A stretch of 64,000 nucleotides of DNA from Puffinus mauretanicus (lineage: Eukaryota > Chordata > Aves > Procellariiformes > Procellariidae). The position numbers and the translations under genes are program-made. Shown here piece after piece: positions 12,621 through 26,600 of the stretch (position 1 is its first letter; each line of letters starts with the position of its first letter). The stretch lies in assembly GCA_023333565.1 (NCBI GenBank), contig JAJKFH010003746.1:1-64000 (forward strand), written 5' to 3'. The notes under the pieces were generated by a model. It was not told where the DNA came from. It made no database searches and saw nothing but the letters and a program-made list of their open reading frames with translations.

Positions 12621-15600
12621 CCGGATTGCCCAGCGCGCGGGGCAGAAGCCTGCTGCTCTGCAGCACTGACCACCCCGGGCATGCACAGAGCAGAGGGAGG
12701 AGCTGAAAGCAAGGCACTGCTCATAACCTGAACTGGATTAGGATTACTTAGTGTGCAGAGTAATAAAACAAAACAAAACAGGCTGGGGGTAGGGGCAGGG
12801 GCTGAGCAAGGGAAGAAACAAGGAGCCACCCCTATACGTCTGATTTTGTTTTCATTCTTACATTGAGTTAAACTGCACACCTGGAAATGACAAAGCAGAA
12901 CCTAAAGCATGTGTTATGAAGACACACTGTCAATGAAAAATGAAAATCCCTAGAGAAAAGTTCATTTCCATAAAGATTTTGACGTAGCCGAGTCCCCACT
13001 GACAGGGCATTTTGCAGTTGTGAAGAACTCTCCTGTCCAAAGTTTCTCAGAGGTCTCTAACCACACGTTGGCACACCTTCTAGTGAAGGGCTTTGACCAA
13101 TGTGTGCAACCCCAGTCACCTGCTGAAGTGATTTGCCAAATGCTTCAGAGTGATCTGCAGCAGCAAACTCAAACGCTGCGATTCCCTTCCGCACCAGCAC
13201 CCAAGCCAGGAAAGCTGAGCAGAGCAAGACCTGCCTGCAGCTTGAACATAAAGGTAAAGGTTTCCCAGCTATCCACAAAAAACGAAAAATTAAAGAGGGT
13301 GAAGATTTTTTGAACTGTTCTAAATTACTGCGAGTCATTGTTTAGAACAGGCTCCTTTCTGTCTTTATCTCTCTTAAATAGAACTGTATCTGAAAATATA
13401 TTTGTTTATGCAAATTGGACATCCTTTTCCTATTTGAATTAGCACTATAAGTACATTCTGTATCAGTGCAGACATACTCGATGTATTTAATGTCAACACT
13501 GCTAGCAACGATGGAGATTGGAAATATTGCTCTGCTTGTTGGCCATGGAATAAATTTGCCAAACAGAATCAGTGTAGCTCTAGAGTTTAAATTAATGCAA
13601 GCAACACTGTTATCAGTAGTCTTTAGCCTGCCACTCTTAGCTTCTAACAGAAACATTTAGGAATAGGAAGCATTACATCTGGCTACAGCTGCATATTACA
13701 TGGTCCATTGAGACTTAGATGCTGATGGCTGAACTGAATAACAAACAGCTGGGTATAAATGCAAAGATCAGGGAATCATAAGAAAATGCTTGTATAGTAT
13801 CTTTGAAGCCTCAAACACAATAATACTGTATTAGCACTATTAGCATTACAGAATAAAATAGCCTGAGGATCGGCGTTCAACTCCTCAGCGTGGGGAACCA
13901 GTGACTTTAAGGCAGGTGGCGGCAGACTCTTTTCTGACTACTGTAATATTTATATTCAAACAGTGTATTTTATTAAGAAGTTGGTTGTGAAACTAACATC
14001 AATCCTGCCTGCAGTGCCAGGTAAAAGTCAGCCTGCCTCAGGAGTTATGGGACATACTCCTCCTCCATCCTTGGGAACACGCTGAAAATCTTCTAAAATT
14101 AACAAAGTGGGTATTTTCGGTGCCATTGGAAATTTAAGACACAAAGATCTGAAATAAGACTACGTTTCACTCCCTCATAGGTCTAAAGGTTGCCAAGAAG
14201 AAAAACCAAATACCAGAGTACTGGGGTGGTCACAGTGATGGGTCTTCTCAGGCATTCACAGAAACACAAGCTGCCATGCAATCCTTGAAATTCAGCAGCT
14301 TCCACTGAACAAGGAATTTATTTTTAAGAAAAAGAACAAGTGAGTGTTATTCTGTTAAATTTACTATACAGATTGCATGCTGCCAGGAGTGACACGAGAC
14401 ATGACTATCTGTCCTACAAAGCAACAAAAGAAAAGTATAGAGAGGTCTTTTGATGCTTTCTAAGGCAACTGAAGAACAAAGAAAAAAAAAAATCTGTGTG
14501 TGGCAGAAGAGAAGACCTAAAAATTGTCACTAATTGGCATAAGGGAAGAAAAAATAGCTTGTAGTTCCTTTTATAAAAAGATTATTTGTTCAGTAAGTAA
14601 ATGTGAGTAGTCTGGACCTGTAAAACCTAGAAACCCATTTTCCTGCCTGGTTTGAACTCTCCATACCTACTTAACTGGACATCCTACAGTTCAAAGGTCA
14701 CTTTGTTAACTCTTGTCCATCTATACCAGAATAAGCAGGGAAGGGGATGCCTCGGAAGGAGGTAAGTATGCAAGCTGAATGAATATGGGTATATGATAAA
14801 AAAACTGAAGAGCAGCTCTCCTTGTAGAGAGAGCTCTCAATAGAGCGTGTCTCTCCCTGTATTGAAGGTCTTCAAATCTATTGACCATTCCCGTCTTAGG
14901 AAGACAGCCACTCACATTTCTGGAGTAGCTTAAAGGCCAAAGAGATCTCCCCAAAGACATCCTGAAGGCCCGAGGAGACATAGTTTTGATTCACCAGACA
15001 AGACTAAACAGGCTTGAGACTGCTTTTTGGATTCCAATGAAGAAACAAATATTCAGGAGGACGGTGGAGACCATTTGTTGAGCAAATGTAATGCCGGGTG
15101 GTGGTGCAAGCAGAGAAAGAAAATACATTTCTAGCTTGCAGAGTTAACACATGAGGAAGAAAGAAAGGAAAAATGATTCTTGAAAGGGAAGCAGTTAGGT
15201 ATATACCCATGTTAGAGTTCTTGAGCCTCAGGAGCTGACAGAAAGGTCTAAGGTGACATGGTATAGAAGAACACCACGCATGAGAAGCGGGCAGAAACAC
15301 AGAACCTTGCATCTCGACAGAATTAGTCATAAAAATAAAACCAAAGGTGGGTTATTTTCACCAGTGGGCATACCACCGCCCTTTTATCTGTTTGGGTCTT
15401 GATACTATTACGGAAGAAGAAACTCCCATCACGATGCTAAGACCAAAGCGGGTTTAACTTCAGCAAAGAAAGTTGCTTGAATTTCTCTACTGGAAACACA
15501 GCCTCTGCCAATGTTGAAGATAGCTCTGAGAATTCAGGAGCATTAAAGAGGCTAATGTACTTGAGCTTTGTTCTAATTACTTTTCTTAATAAGTTTTGCT

Positions 15601-18600
15601 GGACCACTAAGAATAGATGCTGTCCTGGGAACTCCAGCTCTCAATCACCATGGTGTTCCTGTGCGTAACTTGCAGCAATCAGGCGGCAGAATTACCAACT
15701 TGGGCATCAACTGCATAAAGCACGTGGATCTAATTGCCCTTATTGTCACCTGGCTGTAACATGAAGTTGCCCAGAGCCCCTTCCACAGACAGCTAGATGG
15801 CCATAAACGGATATGTAATAAGACTCATATTATTTCATTCAAATGATTTTTTAAATTGCTTTTAAAAAAAAAACTGTGAACCTATGAAGAGCTACGAAAA
15901 GCATCCAAATCGTCACTTTCTTTAGAATAAGAAAAAACAACAAGACTGAAAGGAAAGCAGGGGACACACGCTAATTTGAGTCCAGACTATTTGTGCTACT
16001 AGCAATAAATTCATTGACCTACATGCATGCGCTTATTAATTGCTCATGGATGTATAGGCATTCAGGATCATCCCTTATTTATTTATTAGCATTCAGGTGA
16101 TCATTCAACACCTCTACCCACACTCCTCAATGCAGTAAATCACAGAACCAGTTACTGCATGTGACTTTCTCATCAAATGCAGCTATCTCCCTGGGATCAT
16201 CCCCACAGGGTCAAATTCCACTTTCAGAGAGGATTCAAATGCTACACTTATTGGGGGAAAAAAATACCACTCAAAACTAAAGTTCATGAGAGGAAAAAGA
16301 ATGTATCGGTGTTATGAACAAGGTGACTGATATACTATAATTCTATGAATTTCTACTCCAAAAAACATATTATAGAAGTTCAAGATTAGCTGTCTCCACC
16401 TAGAAGTTTTTGTCTAAGTTTCCAGTGCTTGTTTTACACAATTAGGAAGTCAGGGATACCTATCTCCTTTCTGCTTCTGGTTCTTCAGCTACCGGAATGG
16501 AAGATGGTAACATTCTGATGTGGGGAAGAGGTGCTTTAGTTAGATGTGCGGAGTTTGAGCTGCAACACTAAACCTCATTGGTGTCCAGAAGAACACCATA
16601 AACCCAGCATTTTCAGTACTATTGCTTTCCTCCTGCAAAACATGGCTGTTCCACAGCATGGTGGTGTAGGAAGTTTTGACACCCATGTTATGACTTGTCT
16701 AATAAATCTTTGATGTTACTACCAATTATGAATAAAATCTCAAATCCATGCAAATAATATTATAAATTATTTATACTAATCTCAGTTACAAATTTTAGTT
16801 CAACTAGTTTCAATGGCAAACTATTGGAAATAACAGCACTAGCTTGATCTTCAAAAGGTCATAATTTTCAGTGAAAAATGCTCTAACACAGCCCAATGTT
16901 GTTGGTTTCCTGTATCTGAAAGCTACGGTACTGGGCCTTATAGCTTGATTTTTATAAGCCTTATAATGAGGGTGGAGAGGATACATTCCATTCTTCAGCT
17001 GCATTTTTGTTCCACAAAGACTGCAATTTTCAGTCTCTTGAAAATGTAATTATAGATAATGTTTGCATCAGTGGCAAGAACACAATGAGCACATGGGGCA
17101 TGAAAACTCCACTCAAATCACATCCTCTTAGGTTACGAAGCTTGTCTTCTGCCAAGAGTGGAGGCATTTCAACAAGCTAACGTTCACTATGAAAAGGATT
17201 GCGATTTATACTAACCCATACATACATTCTACTTTTACGTTTCCCATTATTCTACTCTTTGCATAGGGAACCAGAACAAAGATTAATTGGCATTACTTTG
17301 AAAATCTGATGTCTATAAAAAATTTAAAATACATTAACTAAAAATATAGAGGTATATCAGTACACCTTGTTCCAATGACCACGCACTTTGCGGTTGCAAA
17401 AGTAAATCAAGATCAAACCAAAAAGATAGCAAGTGAAAAGGCATCAATGTTGCAAGAGGGGAAGTCCCTCTGAGACAGACTAACCAGGTTCAGGTTAGAA
17501 GTGAGACTGAAGACTGCTTCAAAGCTAACATGACCAGGAATTTCAGAACGAGAAATCAAGCATTTGATTTGGTCAAAAGATCCACCCAGAGTAAATTATT
17601 TTAGGGTAAAATGAAATGTATGTGTCTGATATTAAAAAAGAAATCTGTATCAGGGGAATTCTGCATCATATAAATTAAGCATATCCTAAGCAAAAATTAT
17701 TTGTGCTTCTATATTCAGTGTAACTACTTATCCACCTCAGTAGTAAACCAGAATCAGCCTGAGGCATAAGAGATCTTGATGCTGCTTTGGTGCTACTTTC
17801 AACATATCCATCCCTTAGAGTGCATTGAGCTCCTTGACTAAGAAAATTAACCTGTTTTCTAAAGAAAATAGAGTTTTACACACAGAAAGAAGAGGATGCA
17901 TATTTGCACATCAGAACAAAGAACCTATGCAGTATCCCAAAATCTCACAGGCGATGAGGTGCGAGGGGCAGGCAGACCCAGAGCTTGATGCCACGAAGTA
18001 TTCCCCAACTGGCACAAAGGGGTGGAACGGAGGGTGGTCAGCAAGCAGAGAACCTCGCCTCACTAAAGGCCACAACTTAACTGCAAGTCTTTTGATGCCA
18101 GTAAACTTACTGCCATAACAGAACAAGATGACTTTTCTTTTAAAGGAAAAAAAAAAAAAAAAAGAGGCTAAATGAATGCCTTCGACCCCTGAAGGCAAAT
18201 CAGGATAACCCCAAAATATACTGTTGTCAACCACAACCTTCTCTCATTTCAGAGCGCGTTGTGATTCTTAGCACTAGGAGCCAGCGCTTGCACTAATTGG
18301 GAGTCCTAGCATGCAGCTACCAAAATACTTGTCTTCCAGCAACCCCGGGGAGAAGCACACAGTTGTGTTTCATAAGCAAAGAGGAGAATCAGACTTAAGC
18401 TCTTGTCACATTGAATATGTCCAATCAACATAAATTCTTTGTCTTTATTTGTTCGCGGTGCGTTTGGATCACAGATACAGACTGCTTTGAAATCAAAGGG
18501 AGTCTGCCCATTGACTCAACAAGCCTTGGATTCAGTCCTTAATTTATTCATAAAAACCAGTCTTTCTGGAATCTGAATCTCTGAGCTGATTCTAAACCAC

Positions 18601-20901
18601 TCATGTGAGTTGAGTTTTACCACCAGTTTCACTCTATATAAAGTCAAGCACTTAAAGAAAGGGCCATAATCTACTGAAGCCTGTATATGTCTTCCTGCTG
18701 CATCATCTACCTTGCAGCTGCATATACTTACTGTATAGGGGAATACTGTTCCCTTTAACGATAAAAGTTTCACCTAAACACCTCAACATCGAAGCAGCTG
18801 CTCACACACAGTCTGTCAAAGCTATAATTTGGGAGAATTGCTTAAAATTTGATCAAATTTAAGTCCTACTGAGTTTAACCAGGTCTTCTTTCAATGCTCA
18901 ATATTCCTGGCTGAAGCTCCCAGCTTATCACGTGGAATTAACAGATGCCCTTGAGAAAGGCGTATTACGTAGATCCACAGTGATTTGCATTGGGTAAGTA
19001 GGGCAACTTGTGGTCCTGGAAAAAAAAAAACCAACCTGATAGTATTGTATTTGATTCACAACCATTGTACGAGACTGTTTAAAAAAACAGAGCTGAGAGA
19101 ACCTAATAAAACATCCACTACAAAAATGCAAGAAAACCTACTATATGTTGTCAAGCAACATTTTTCTTAGACAATAGATCCCCAGAAGACCTAGAAAATC
19201 ATAGGCAGGGCTGATAATTCCAATATGGTGGGTCAGTGAGCACAGCCCAAAAAGGATGGGGACTTACTTCCAGGACTTTCAAGACACGAGCCACTAGCTG
19301 GATAGTAAGAATATAAAATCATTAAGCAGTTCAGATCTAAATTCTAGGTGGTTCTCCAAGTAGGTTTCTCTTACCTATCTTATCAAAGGAGGAAGATAAA
19401 GTACATGTTTTGCGGATATTTATAGGAACTTCTTCCACCAGAGAAGCTGGGTAGGAATCACAGAGGTATTTGTTTAAATATTGAATGGATGGCGATAAGG
19501 GATAGCAGGGTAGGGTAGTTCTTACCTTGCGAGGTAGGAAAGGGGGGAAGGCTTTTTGCAGGCATGCAACGTGCAGCAGAGCATGCGGAAGGCTCCTAGC
19601 ATTTTAAACAGATATAAGCAGGGCAAATTGCATATGTCAAGGACAGAGAAAAATACGACATGAAGTGGTAAGAGACTGGAAAAAGAGTTTTAGCTATGTT
19701 GATGGATTTTTAAAGTGGTACATGCTAAGCTTCTTCACTGATAAAAAAAAAAAGTTTTTCCAGCTAGATCTATGAGGGTTTTCATTATTTACAGCATATT
19801 ATAGGAATTGGATAAAAGGGCTTTGTTTGCTGGTTCTTGGCAATATGATTATTTGCTGTTAAATATTTACAGATTTTTTTTGCCCAAAGAGTTTTGGGGA
19901 AGGAGAGGGAAGTTGATTTATTGCCTTCTAAGTTTCCATGAAGCCTTCCAGGTTCACATTCAGAAATTATCAGCAGCAATTTTGCATTTTCTGGGATTTG
20001 AGGCTTTGCTGAGCTTAAAAATAAAATCTTCGCCCCTATTAACACAAATGATGTTCCACTTTTTAAATATAACATTAAGTTTAAATTATTATTTTCTCTG
20101 CTAAGTAATCCTGAATTTGCATCTTTTACAAAAGTCTGCCTAAATACATACCTTTCTCCCCCCGTCATCTTCTGCACATCTCCCTTCCACAATATTCATC
20201 TTACCCAGGGGCCTGGCATCTCTCAACTCCAAATTCTCTCTATATCTGTGGCTTCAAACCAAACAGGAAAATCAGAGACCCGACTGGCTGAAGTCAGCAG
20301 CAGTCCTCTCCATTTCCCTTCCCACTTGAGTAGAAATGGAGAGCCTAGGGAAGCTCAGAGACCTTCAAATCCTCTGAAGGCCAGCAAAGTAAAGAAGTCT
20401 AAGTATCCCCTGATGTGGGGGTGAGGACAAAGGGAGCAAAGAGGCACAGAAACAGTCAAAAAGTCTCTAGCTCCTGTAGAGCTTCCAGGTAGCAATACCG
20501 GCATCTTAGCAAGCTGAAAATGGTTCCTTTCTGAATCCCAGTGTCTATCTCTTGCTACGAGTAGCCTGCTGTTCCTCAACAAAGACACACAGGCAACAAC
20601 GATGCTGCTGCAGGACCTCTTCCCAAATCTGATAAACTGTACATGCAGGGGGAAGAAGAAATGACCTAAAGGAGCCTGGAATAACACTTTGAAAACACAG
20701 GGATCAGCCAGTGCTGTTGAAGACTGCTTGGGCCAAACTAAGCCTCGTAAGCAATATTTCTGGCTGGAAAACAGATCTCACGCCTCTGAATTACTGCATG
20801 TCTGTTCCAAAGGAAGGATTTATATAGGATGTTGAAGAGTTGCTTCTGTCTTACTTTACAATGACAGCTAGGAACCCTACGTCAACATCTATAGGCCCGC
20901 A

Positions 20902-20919
20902 CTGCAACGGCCGTTGCAG
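20902..20919. repeat. Perfect 18-bp palindrome with paired MYB-like sites
   Basis: CTGCAACGGCCGTTGCAG is its own reverse complement. It holds two head-to-head AACGG/CCGTT words, the MYB recognition core, and two CpGs in a CpG-poor intron. Regulatory use is inferred. Confidence 0.75.
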
Positions 20920-22291
20920 GAAAAAAAGCTCAAAAATACACAGAATCTGCTCCTAAGTCATTATGCTCTACAATACATAATAAAGCATACAAAGCTTCAT
21001 TCCATTCCAGTGAAATACCCCAGGAACAGCACAGACATAAGTATGGTAAGAAGAAGATACTAAAATTCTGAGGTTTTCCTATTCTACACAGCCTTGTCTT
21101 GAAGATAAATAAATGTGGTCTAGCAAGTGACATACTAGGCTACACTTAAGCAATAATGAAATCAGCCAACACAACTGTTTTAAAAATTGGTAATACAGTG
21201 TTGCACTTTCTTTGACTATATCTGAGTTGTTATGAAGCTGCTGCATTTACTCTTTTCTCCACAGATAGCAAACCAACTTAAAAGGAAGAGTTGTACTCTG
21301 TCTTCTGCAGCCAAACGATAGAGATGTATGTTGGTGAAAGCAGAGAGCCCTCAGGCATCAAGATGAATCCTCCCCTCTGGCAAAGGGAAAAAAGTTTGTC
21401 AAGAACAAAAGAAAAACCCTGCCCCAACCTGAGGTGTGTGAAGATCCCTCAGAAGAATACCTGCCCAATTAAAATTGACTTATCTTCCACTCCATCATCA
21501 AGATAGCAGCTCACTCTGCTAGCAAGGTAGAAGAGTATCTGAAAAGTTAGTTGCCTCACGTTTCCATGTGGAAGTTCACTCTTAAGTGAGCGATGGGAAA
21601 AAGATTGCAAAAACCATTTATACGGTTGCGATTCACGGTTCAGAGCTGGACAGCCTGGCATGGGACACAAAGCCCAGCATTATGCATTCCTCATTCAAGC
21701 CAAGCTCCTGTAAACCCACTGGAAGTTTGGCTTGAACACAGACTGCAGGCTATAGTCGGTAATAAAATATCAGATAATAGTGCTTTACGTGTCCAGAGAC
21801 ATTCTCTTTTTCTAAGAATTGCTTCACTTGTCATCTATTTTTCCCCGTCCTGCAAAATTAAATGCTAATTTTATTTCTTCCTCTTCCCTCTGGTCCCCTC
21901 CCACTCCATACTGATCTCCAGAAGGAGCTGGCAACTCTGAACCTGCCAGAGAAAGCCAGCGCTCACCTTGCAATCCTAAAATTTCGGTGCTTCAAGGAAA
22001 AAATTGCATTACATGGGTCAGTTTAGGAAAAGGGGAATGACTTTTGCAATTTTTTCCCAGGAGAGATCATCTCGACCTGTGGCTATCCCTTAATTAGGCA
22101 TTTATGGTTTTGCAGTAAAATCTCTGAAGCAGCCCCCAATCCAGATATATTCAAGAATCAATTTTAAAGACTAAATTCATACCTGAAGTAATAGTTACTG
22201 TAATTTCCTGAACTTTTTTCTCTCTCTTTTTTTTTTTTGGACAGCAGGGGGTGAAAGTAGGTTGGATAGGGCAGTTAAAGTATGAAAAAAA

Positions 22292-22296
22292 GGTTT
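22292..22296. repeat. Left target-site duplication of the solo LTR (GGTTT)
   Basis: This 5-bp direct repeat is identical to 22900-22904 and abuts the TG end of the LTR. It marks the original integration site. Confidence 0.8.
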
Positions 22297-22899
22297 TGTG
22301 GTGGTTTAACCCCAGCCGGCAATTCAGCCCCACCCAGCCGCTCGCTCGCTCCCCCCCTGGGGGTGGGATGGGGGAAAGAATCGGAAGGGTGAAAGTGAGA
22401 AAACTCGTGGGTTGAGATAAAAGACAGTTTAATAGGTAAAGCAAAAGCCGCGCACACAAGCAAAGCCAAACAAGGAATCCATCCCCTGCTTCCCACGGGC
22501 AGGCAGGTGTTCAGCCATCTCCAGGAAAGCAGGGCTCCATCACGCGTAGCGGTGACTTGGGAAGACAAACGCCATCACTCCAAACGTCCTCCCTTCCTTC
22601 TTCTTCCCCCAGCTTTACATGCTGAGCATGACGTCATATGGTATGGGATATCCCTTTGGTCAGTTGGGGTCCCAGCTGTCCCAGCTGTGTCCCCTCCCAA
22701 CTCCTTGTGCCCCCCCCCAGCCTCCTCGCTGGTGGGGTGGGGTGAGGAGCAGAAAAGGCCTTGACCCTGTGTAAGCACTGCTCAGCAGTAACGAGAACAT
22801 CCCTGTGTTATCAACACTGTTTCCAGCACAAATCCAAAACATGGCCCCAGACTAGCTACTGTGAAGGAAATTAACTCTATCCCAGCCAAAAGCAGCACC
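22297..22899 (-). mobile_element. Solo LTR of an avian endogenous retrovirus (ERVL-like), in CELF2 sense orientation
   Basis: This is a complete 603-bp LTR, bounded on the plus strand by TGTGGTGGTTTAACCCC at the left and CAGCACC at the right (the expected final A has become C). The family is one I recognise as widespread in bird genomes. A perfect 5-bp target-site duplication, GGTTT, flanks it at 22292-22296 and 22900-22904. Five bases suits ERVL-type integration. Read on the minus strand it has a palindromic CRE/ATF site TGACGTCA (22629-22636), a TATA box degraded to TGTAAAG (22613-22619), and an intact ATTAAA polyadenylation signal (22428-22433). That order fixes the orientation. No internal retroviral sequence adjoins it, so it is a recombined solo LTR. 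It lies in the CELF2 intron on the transcribed strand. Many CpGs survive, suggesting it is not very old. The exact subfamily name is uncertain. Confidence 0.88.
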
Positions 22900-22904
22900 G
22901 GTTT
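22900..22904. repeat. Right target-site duplication of the solo LTR (GGTTT)
   Basis: This 5-bp repeat abuts the mutated CA end (now CC) of the LTR and matches 22292-22296 exactly. Confidence 0.8.
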
Positions 22905-23598
22905 CTAAGCAGTAAGATCTTGGAAGAAGAAATTAAACGGAACTAAAAAAAAAATTGAAAGTTCACTTACTGACTAATGAAATGATCAACTTTTCTGTAT
23001 GTTTATACAGAAACATTGCAGATAAAATGAAAGATTATTTTTTTCCCCTGAAAGACATGACAAGGGGAGAAAGTTTACTAAAACGCATGGTGAAATCAAG
23101 CAAAACCACAGCCACCGAACTTGCAATTTTTACAGTGTTTTGTATGAAAACCAGGTATAGAATAGGGTTTTCTTTAAGTGATAGCCGCTGGGCATGGAGT
23201 GTGTTTGACAACGTTTCAGACTCCTAATGCTTGTTCTACAATCCATCTGTGGTAAAATATTAAAAAAAAAAAAAAGTGTTTATTGATAAAGGGCATAGCC
23301 AGATGTCTCTCTCACTAGCAATGAATTGCAGGCAAAGGCTGACAGATCCAAGCAATTGAATGAGCCAGGGAAAAAAAAAATTAAAGAGAAGAAGGGAATA
23401 GATCACTTGATTTTGTAGATTTTGAAATACAGTTATCCTCTGCCAGAAGTTAATAACTTTCAATTACCTGGGTCTGTTTCAGGCAAATGAAGTGCACTTA
23501 TCTCGCACCAGGCCAGGCACCGTCAGCGCCACCGGAGCAAGTGCCACTGAGGTCTGGAGTCAACGACACAACAAGTGGTGGGTCAAGCAAGCTGTGGA

Positions 23599-23619
23599 TT
23601 TTTTTTTTTTTTTTTTTTT
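23599..23619. repeat. T21 homopolymer
   Basis: An uninterrupted run of T in the intron. Similar A or T runs of 17-20 occur at 4968-4984, 18147-18163, 27939-27957 and 39471-39490. No SINE body is recognisable beside any of them, so they are not clear retroposon tails. Confidence 0.85.
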
Positions 23620-26600
23620 GCAATTTAGTGGTGCAAAGCTGTCAAGAAGCAAGAAATGGGAAGAGCGCATGTATATTAAATAAGACGACAGTGTCATGCC
23701 TTTGGATTAGGAGGATGAAGGATCTTCATTATTTTTCAGGGTTATGAAACAAAAGATAGCTCTTGTCAGCTGTGATTTGCAATCAGACTGGAATTGCTTC
23801 AAAGGATACACAATGTAGGAACAGAGCACAAGAAAAAGCACAGTATGGTCTGGGACGGAAAGGGTCGTAGTTGGTTCAAAAGGAACTGCCTGTCCTCCTA
23901 TTGCGGAGATACCCAGCTACACACGCTGCCTAAAGGGGGTGTGTACCTGGACAGCTCTCTCTTACCCACACAGCAACTCCACTGTTGTCTGGGGGCCAGT
24001 ACATTTGAATGGAAAGAAAATGAAAAAGTTGTAAATTAGCATTTCAATAAATTACCATCACTGCTGGGAGAGAGTCAGTGTTAGGCCCTTCTGTCAGGAC
24101 TACATTTGCTTTATGATGCTAACCTGCACGGAAAAAGGAAGAAAATAATAATAATAGTAAAAAAAAAAAAAATCAGTAGATCACTAATGCCATTTTCATG
24201 AAAGATCAATGGCTGCATCTCCGAAATAACTGTGGTCATAAACTTTAAAACCCCAGAGTAAGATCCACAGAACAATTTAAGAAATTAACAGGGACATGAA
24301 CACCATAAAACAAAATACTCAGGTTGCTGTTGTTGTTTTCCTGGCAAACCTGAAGCGGCTGAACTCACATAGGCTGACGGAGAAAGAAAGGACATGAATT
24401 TCCTACATATTCCTTCGCAGAGGATGAGTGCATCCCAGGTGGCAGCAGGGAGTGGGGTGCGCTGGGCACAGCTGGGCACCACTGCCTCCTTCCAGACTAC
24501 CACAGCTGGACACGATGGCATCCCTTCCAGCGGGGCTGGTGCCTTTACAGGCACGGTGTAAGCCTCTCCCTGCTCCTAAGGCATAAGCTCCTTCCCTCAG
24601 GTGTAACAATGTGCTGCCCCTGATAGTAAGCGATGGGTAAAGTCACAAAATAACACTCAGGAGGCCGACACGGAGTCTTTCCCGCTGCTCTTGCGCCAAT
24701 GTTTCTTTTGGAGCATTGCCTTTGAACTTGGCTTCAAGTATTGCCACCATTTGATAGGCAAGGGAAAAACTGTCCCAGGGCAGAGAGCAGGACTCAAGAC
24801 AATCAGTCTTCTTCAGCCGAGTTGTAAGACGCAAGAGAACATAGATGTCCTCTTCAATATAAACTGGTTTTTATATTTGTGTAGACCCACAGGAAAAAAA
24901 AAAAAATCACCAAACAGGCACTATTGGTACAGTAGGCAACTCCTTTGTGAATTGGCTCATTTAGGCATTCATTTAAATACAGTAATTAAGATTTAACACA
25001 AAACAGAAGCTGCTTTCAGATGTCATTTTGAAGGCCAGATGATCTCCTCTTTATTAATATTATAATTTTAAACTATTGTCAGCTGATTTTTCAAGGATCA
25101 AGCTGTGAGCAAAGAGAATACGCTGCTGAAGTGTGTCCTATTTACGTAACACGGGCTCAATGAAAATGAGAGACTGATTATAAATCCGTGATACAGAGGA
25201 TGGATAAACTGCACAACTAAATCTCAAGGTGCTTTATCTGGACGATAGGAGAGCATTTATAGCTTCAGCATCTGCCATTCACCTTTTCTATTTAACACCA
25301 TATGGAAGAACACAACAGTGTTTAAGGCAACATATTTCTGAAAACCTTTACGAGAAAGCCAGCAGCTTACTGCAAATGAAAAATGAAATCCTGGAGGGAA
25401 CACAAGCGCTTCTCTTCCTTTCCATAGGCATGCAGAACGCGGGAATGCGGGGGAAAGCAATTAAAGTATGATGATTCTAAAGGGGAATAATTATTTCACA
25501 ATTACTTGAGAACATTACATTTATTGCTCTAATTAGCTTTTATTTTCCAAATAGGCATTCTTGTTCCTGCATTTTTCTTGCACCTATGAAGGTTTTTCCT
25601 GTTTTCCCACTTCTTCGCTAAGGAAAGCTCAGCCTCGCTCTCTACATGTATTCTCTATTTTGTGACTTTAGCCTCTGGTTAACCTTGCCCTGCCACCAGT
25701 TTGTTTTAATCAAAGAAAACCATGTCAGGAGATGCAATATACTTTGCAATTACATGAACACACAAAAAATAATGCGCTATAGGAAACACAGTTTGTAGAA
25801 ATGAAGGAAAAAAAATAATCACCTCTCCGCTTTAAAAGGAAAGAGGTTTTTATATGCTTAAACCATAACACAATGATTTTTCTCTAGAGCGCTGTCTTGC
25901 CAAAGTGTATTCCTTGCATTACAGGAGCTTTTAAAAATGAAAAGATTTTGTACACCTTTCCCCTATATCGGTTGGGTCAAATATTTTTATATTAATCTAT
26001 GAATTAATTATGAAATTTGAATAGTCCAAATGCTCATAAGATATCAAACATCCTAAAATGCCAATGAAATATTTAGAGTTATCAAAGTTTTTAAAGCAAT
26101 CATAACTGATGATTAATTTGGATGATGAATACATGTGGGGGAGGCTTCAAAACTTGTGAGATCATATCATAGGAAGTGGAAGATATATTTAAATATTAAT
26201 GGACTAAGAGTTATTGTAGGTTAAATACTGAATGGGGTTCTAGGCAGCTACTAGAAAAGATGATGGGGAGAAGGACACCATGAAATTGTAATTACTTAAT
26301 CGACATCCAAAGATTTATTTTCCTTTCTGAAGGAAAATTTTCCTTTCTTTGTCAACAGTCAAGAATTTTCTTCTTCTTTTGCTTTGCCTTCCCTCAGTAA
26401 TGGCCCAAGGAGTCTGTCATGCAAGTAACTTCAGTAACAAGTCATAATACTTCAAATAAAGCTATTACTAAAACAAAGTTAGAATAAAATGCCAGTATAA
26501 GGATGAGGCTATGGACTAACAGCTGATACCCAGCGATCAATTTTCAGTTAGCAATTAATGGTTTGATATTCTACATATAAAAAACACCAGATAGTTGAAA

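Larger units (their letters stand above)
3421..22291. other. CELF2 intron sequence with scattered repeat relics
   Basis: No exon of CELF2 and no other gene is recognised; in particular the RRM1 exon (NKMNG...DAIKMF) is absent. It contains the tentative LINE tail near 4.4 kb, the relic at 9.3 kb, the L3-type tail at 11.7 kb, the palindrome at 20.9 kb and A/T homopolymers. Around 5110-5300 there are words similar to the amniote relic at 9.3 kb ('attaggcacttagttaaac', 'tttgctgaatcagcgcc'). Reading frames are short and scattered over both strands. Confidence 0.5.

Noticed and set aside
16330..16350. ATTCTATG word suggesting a CR1 3' end
   Set aside because: Only one copy of the 8-mer, and the upstream sequence does not look like CR1.
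22151..22842. Several overlapping frames around 22.2-22.8 kb
   Set aside because: They run through the solo LTR in various frames. An LTR carries no protein, and no gag, pol or env sequence is present.
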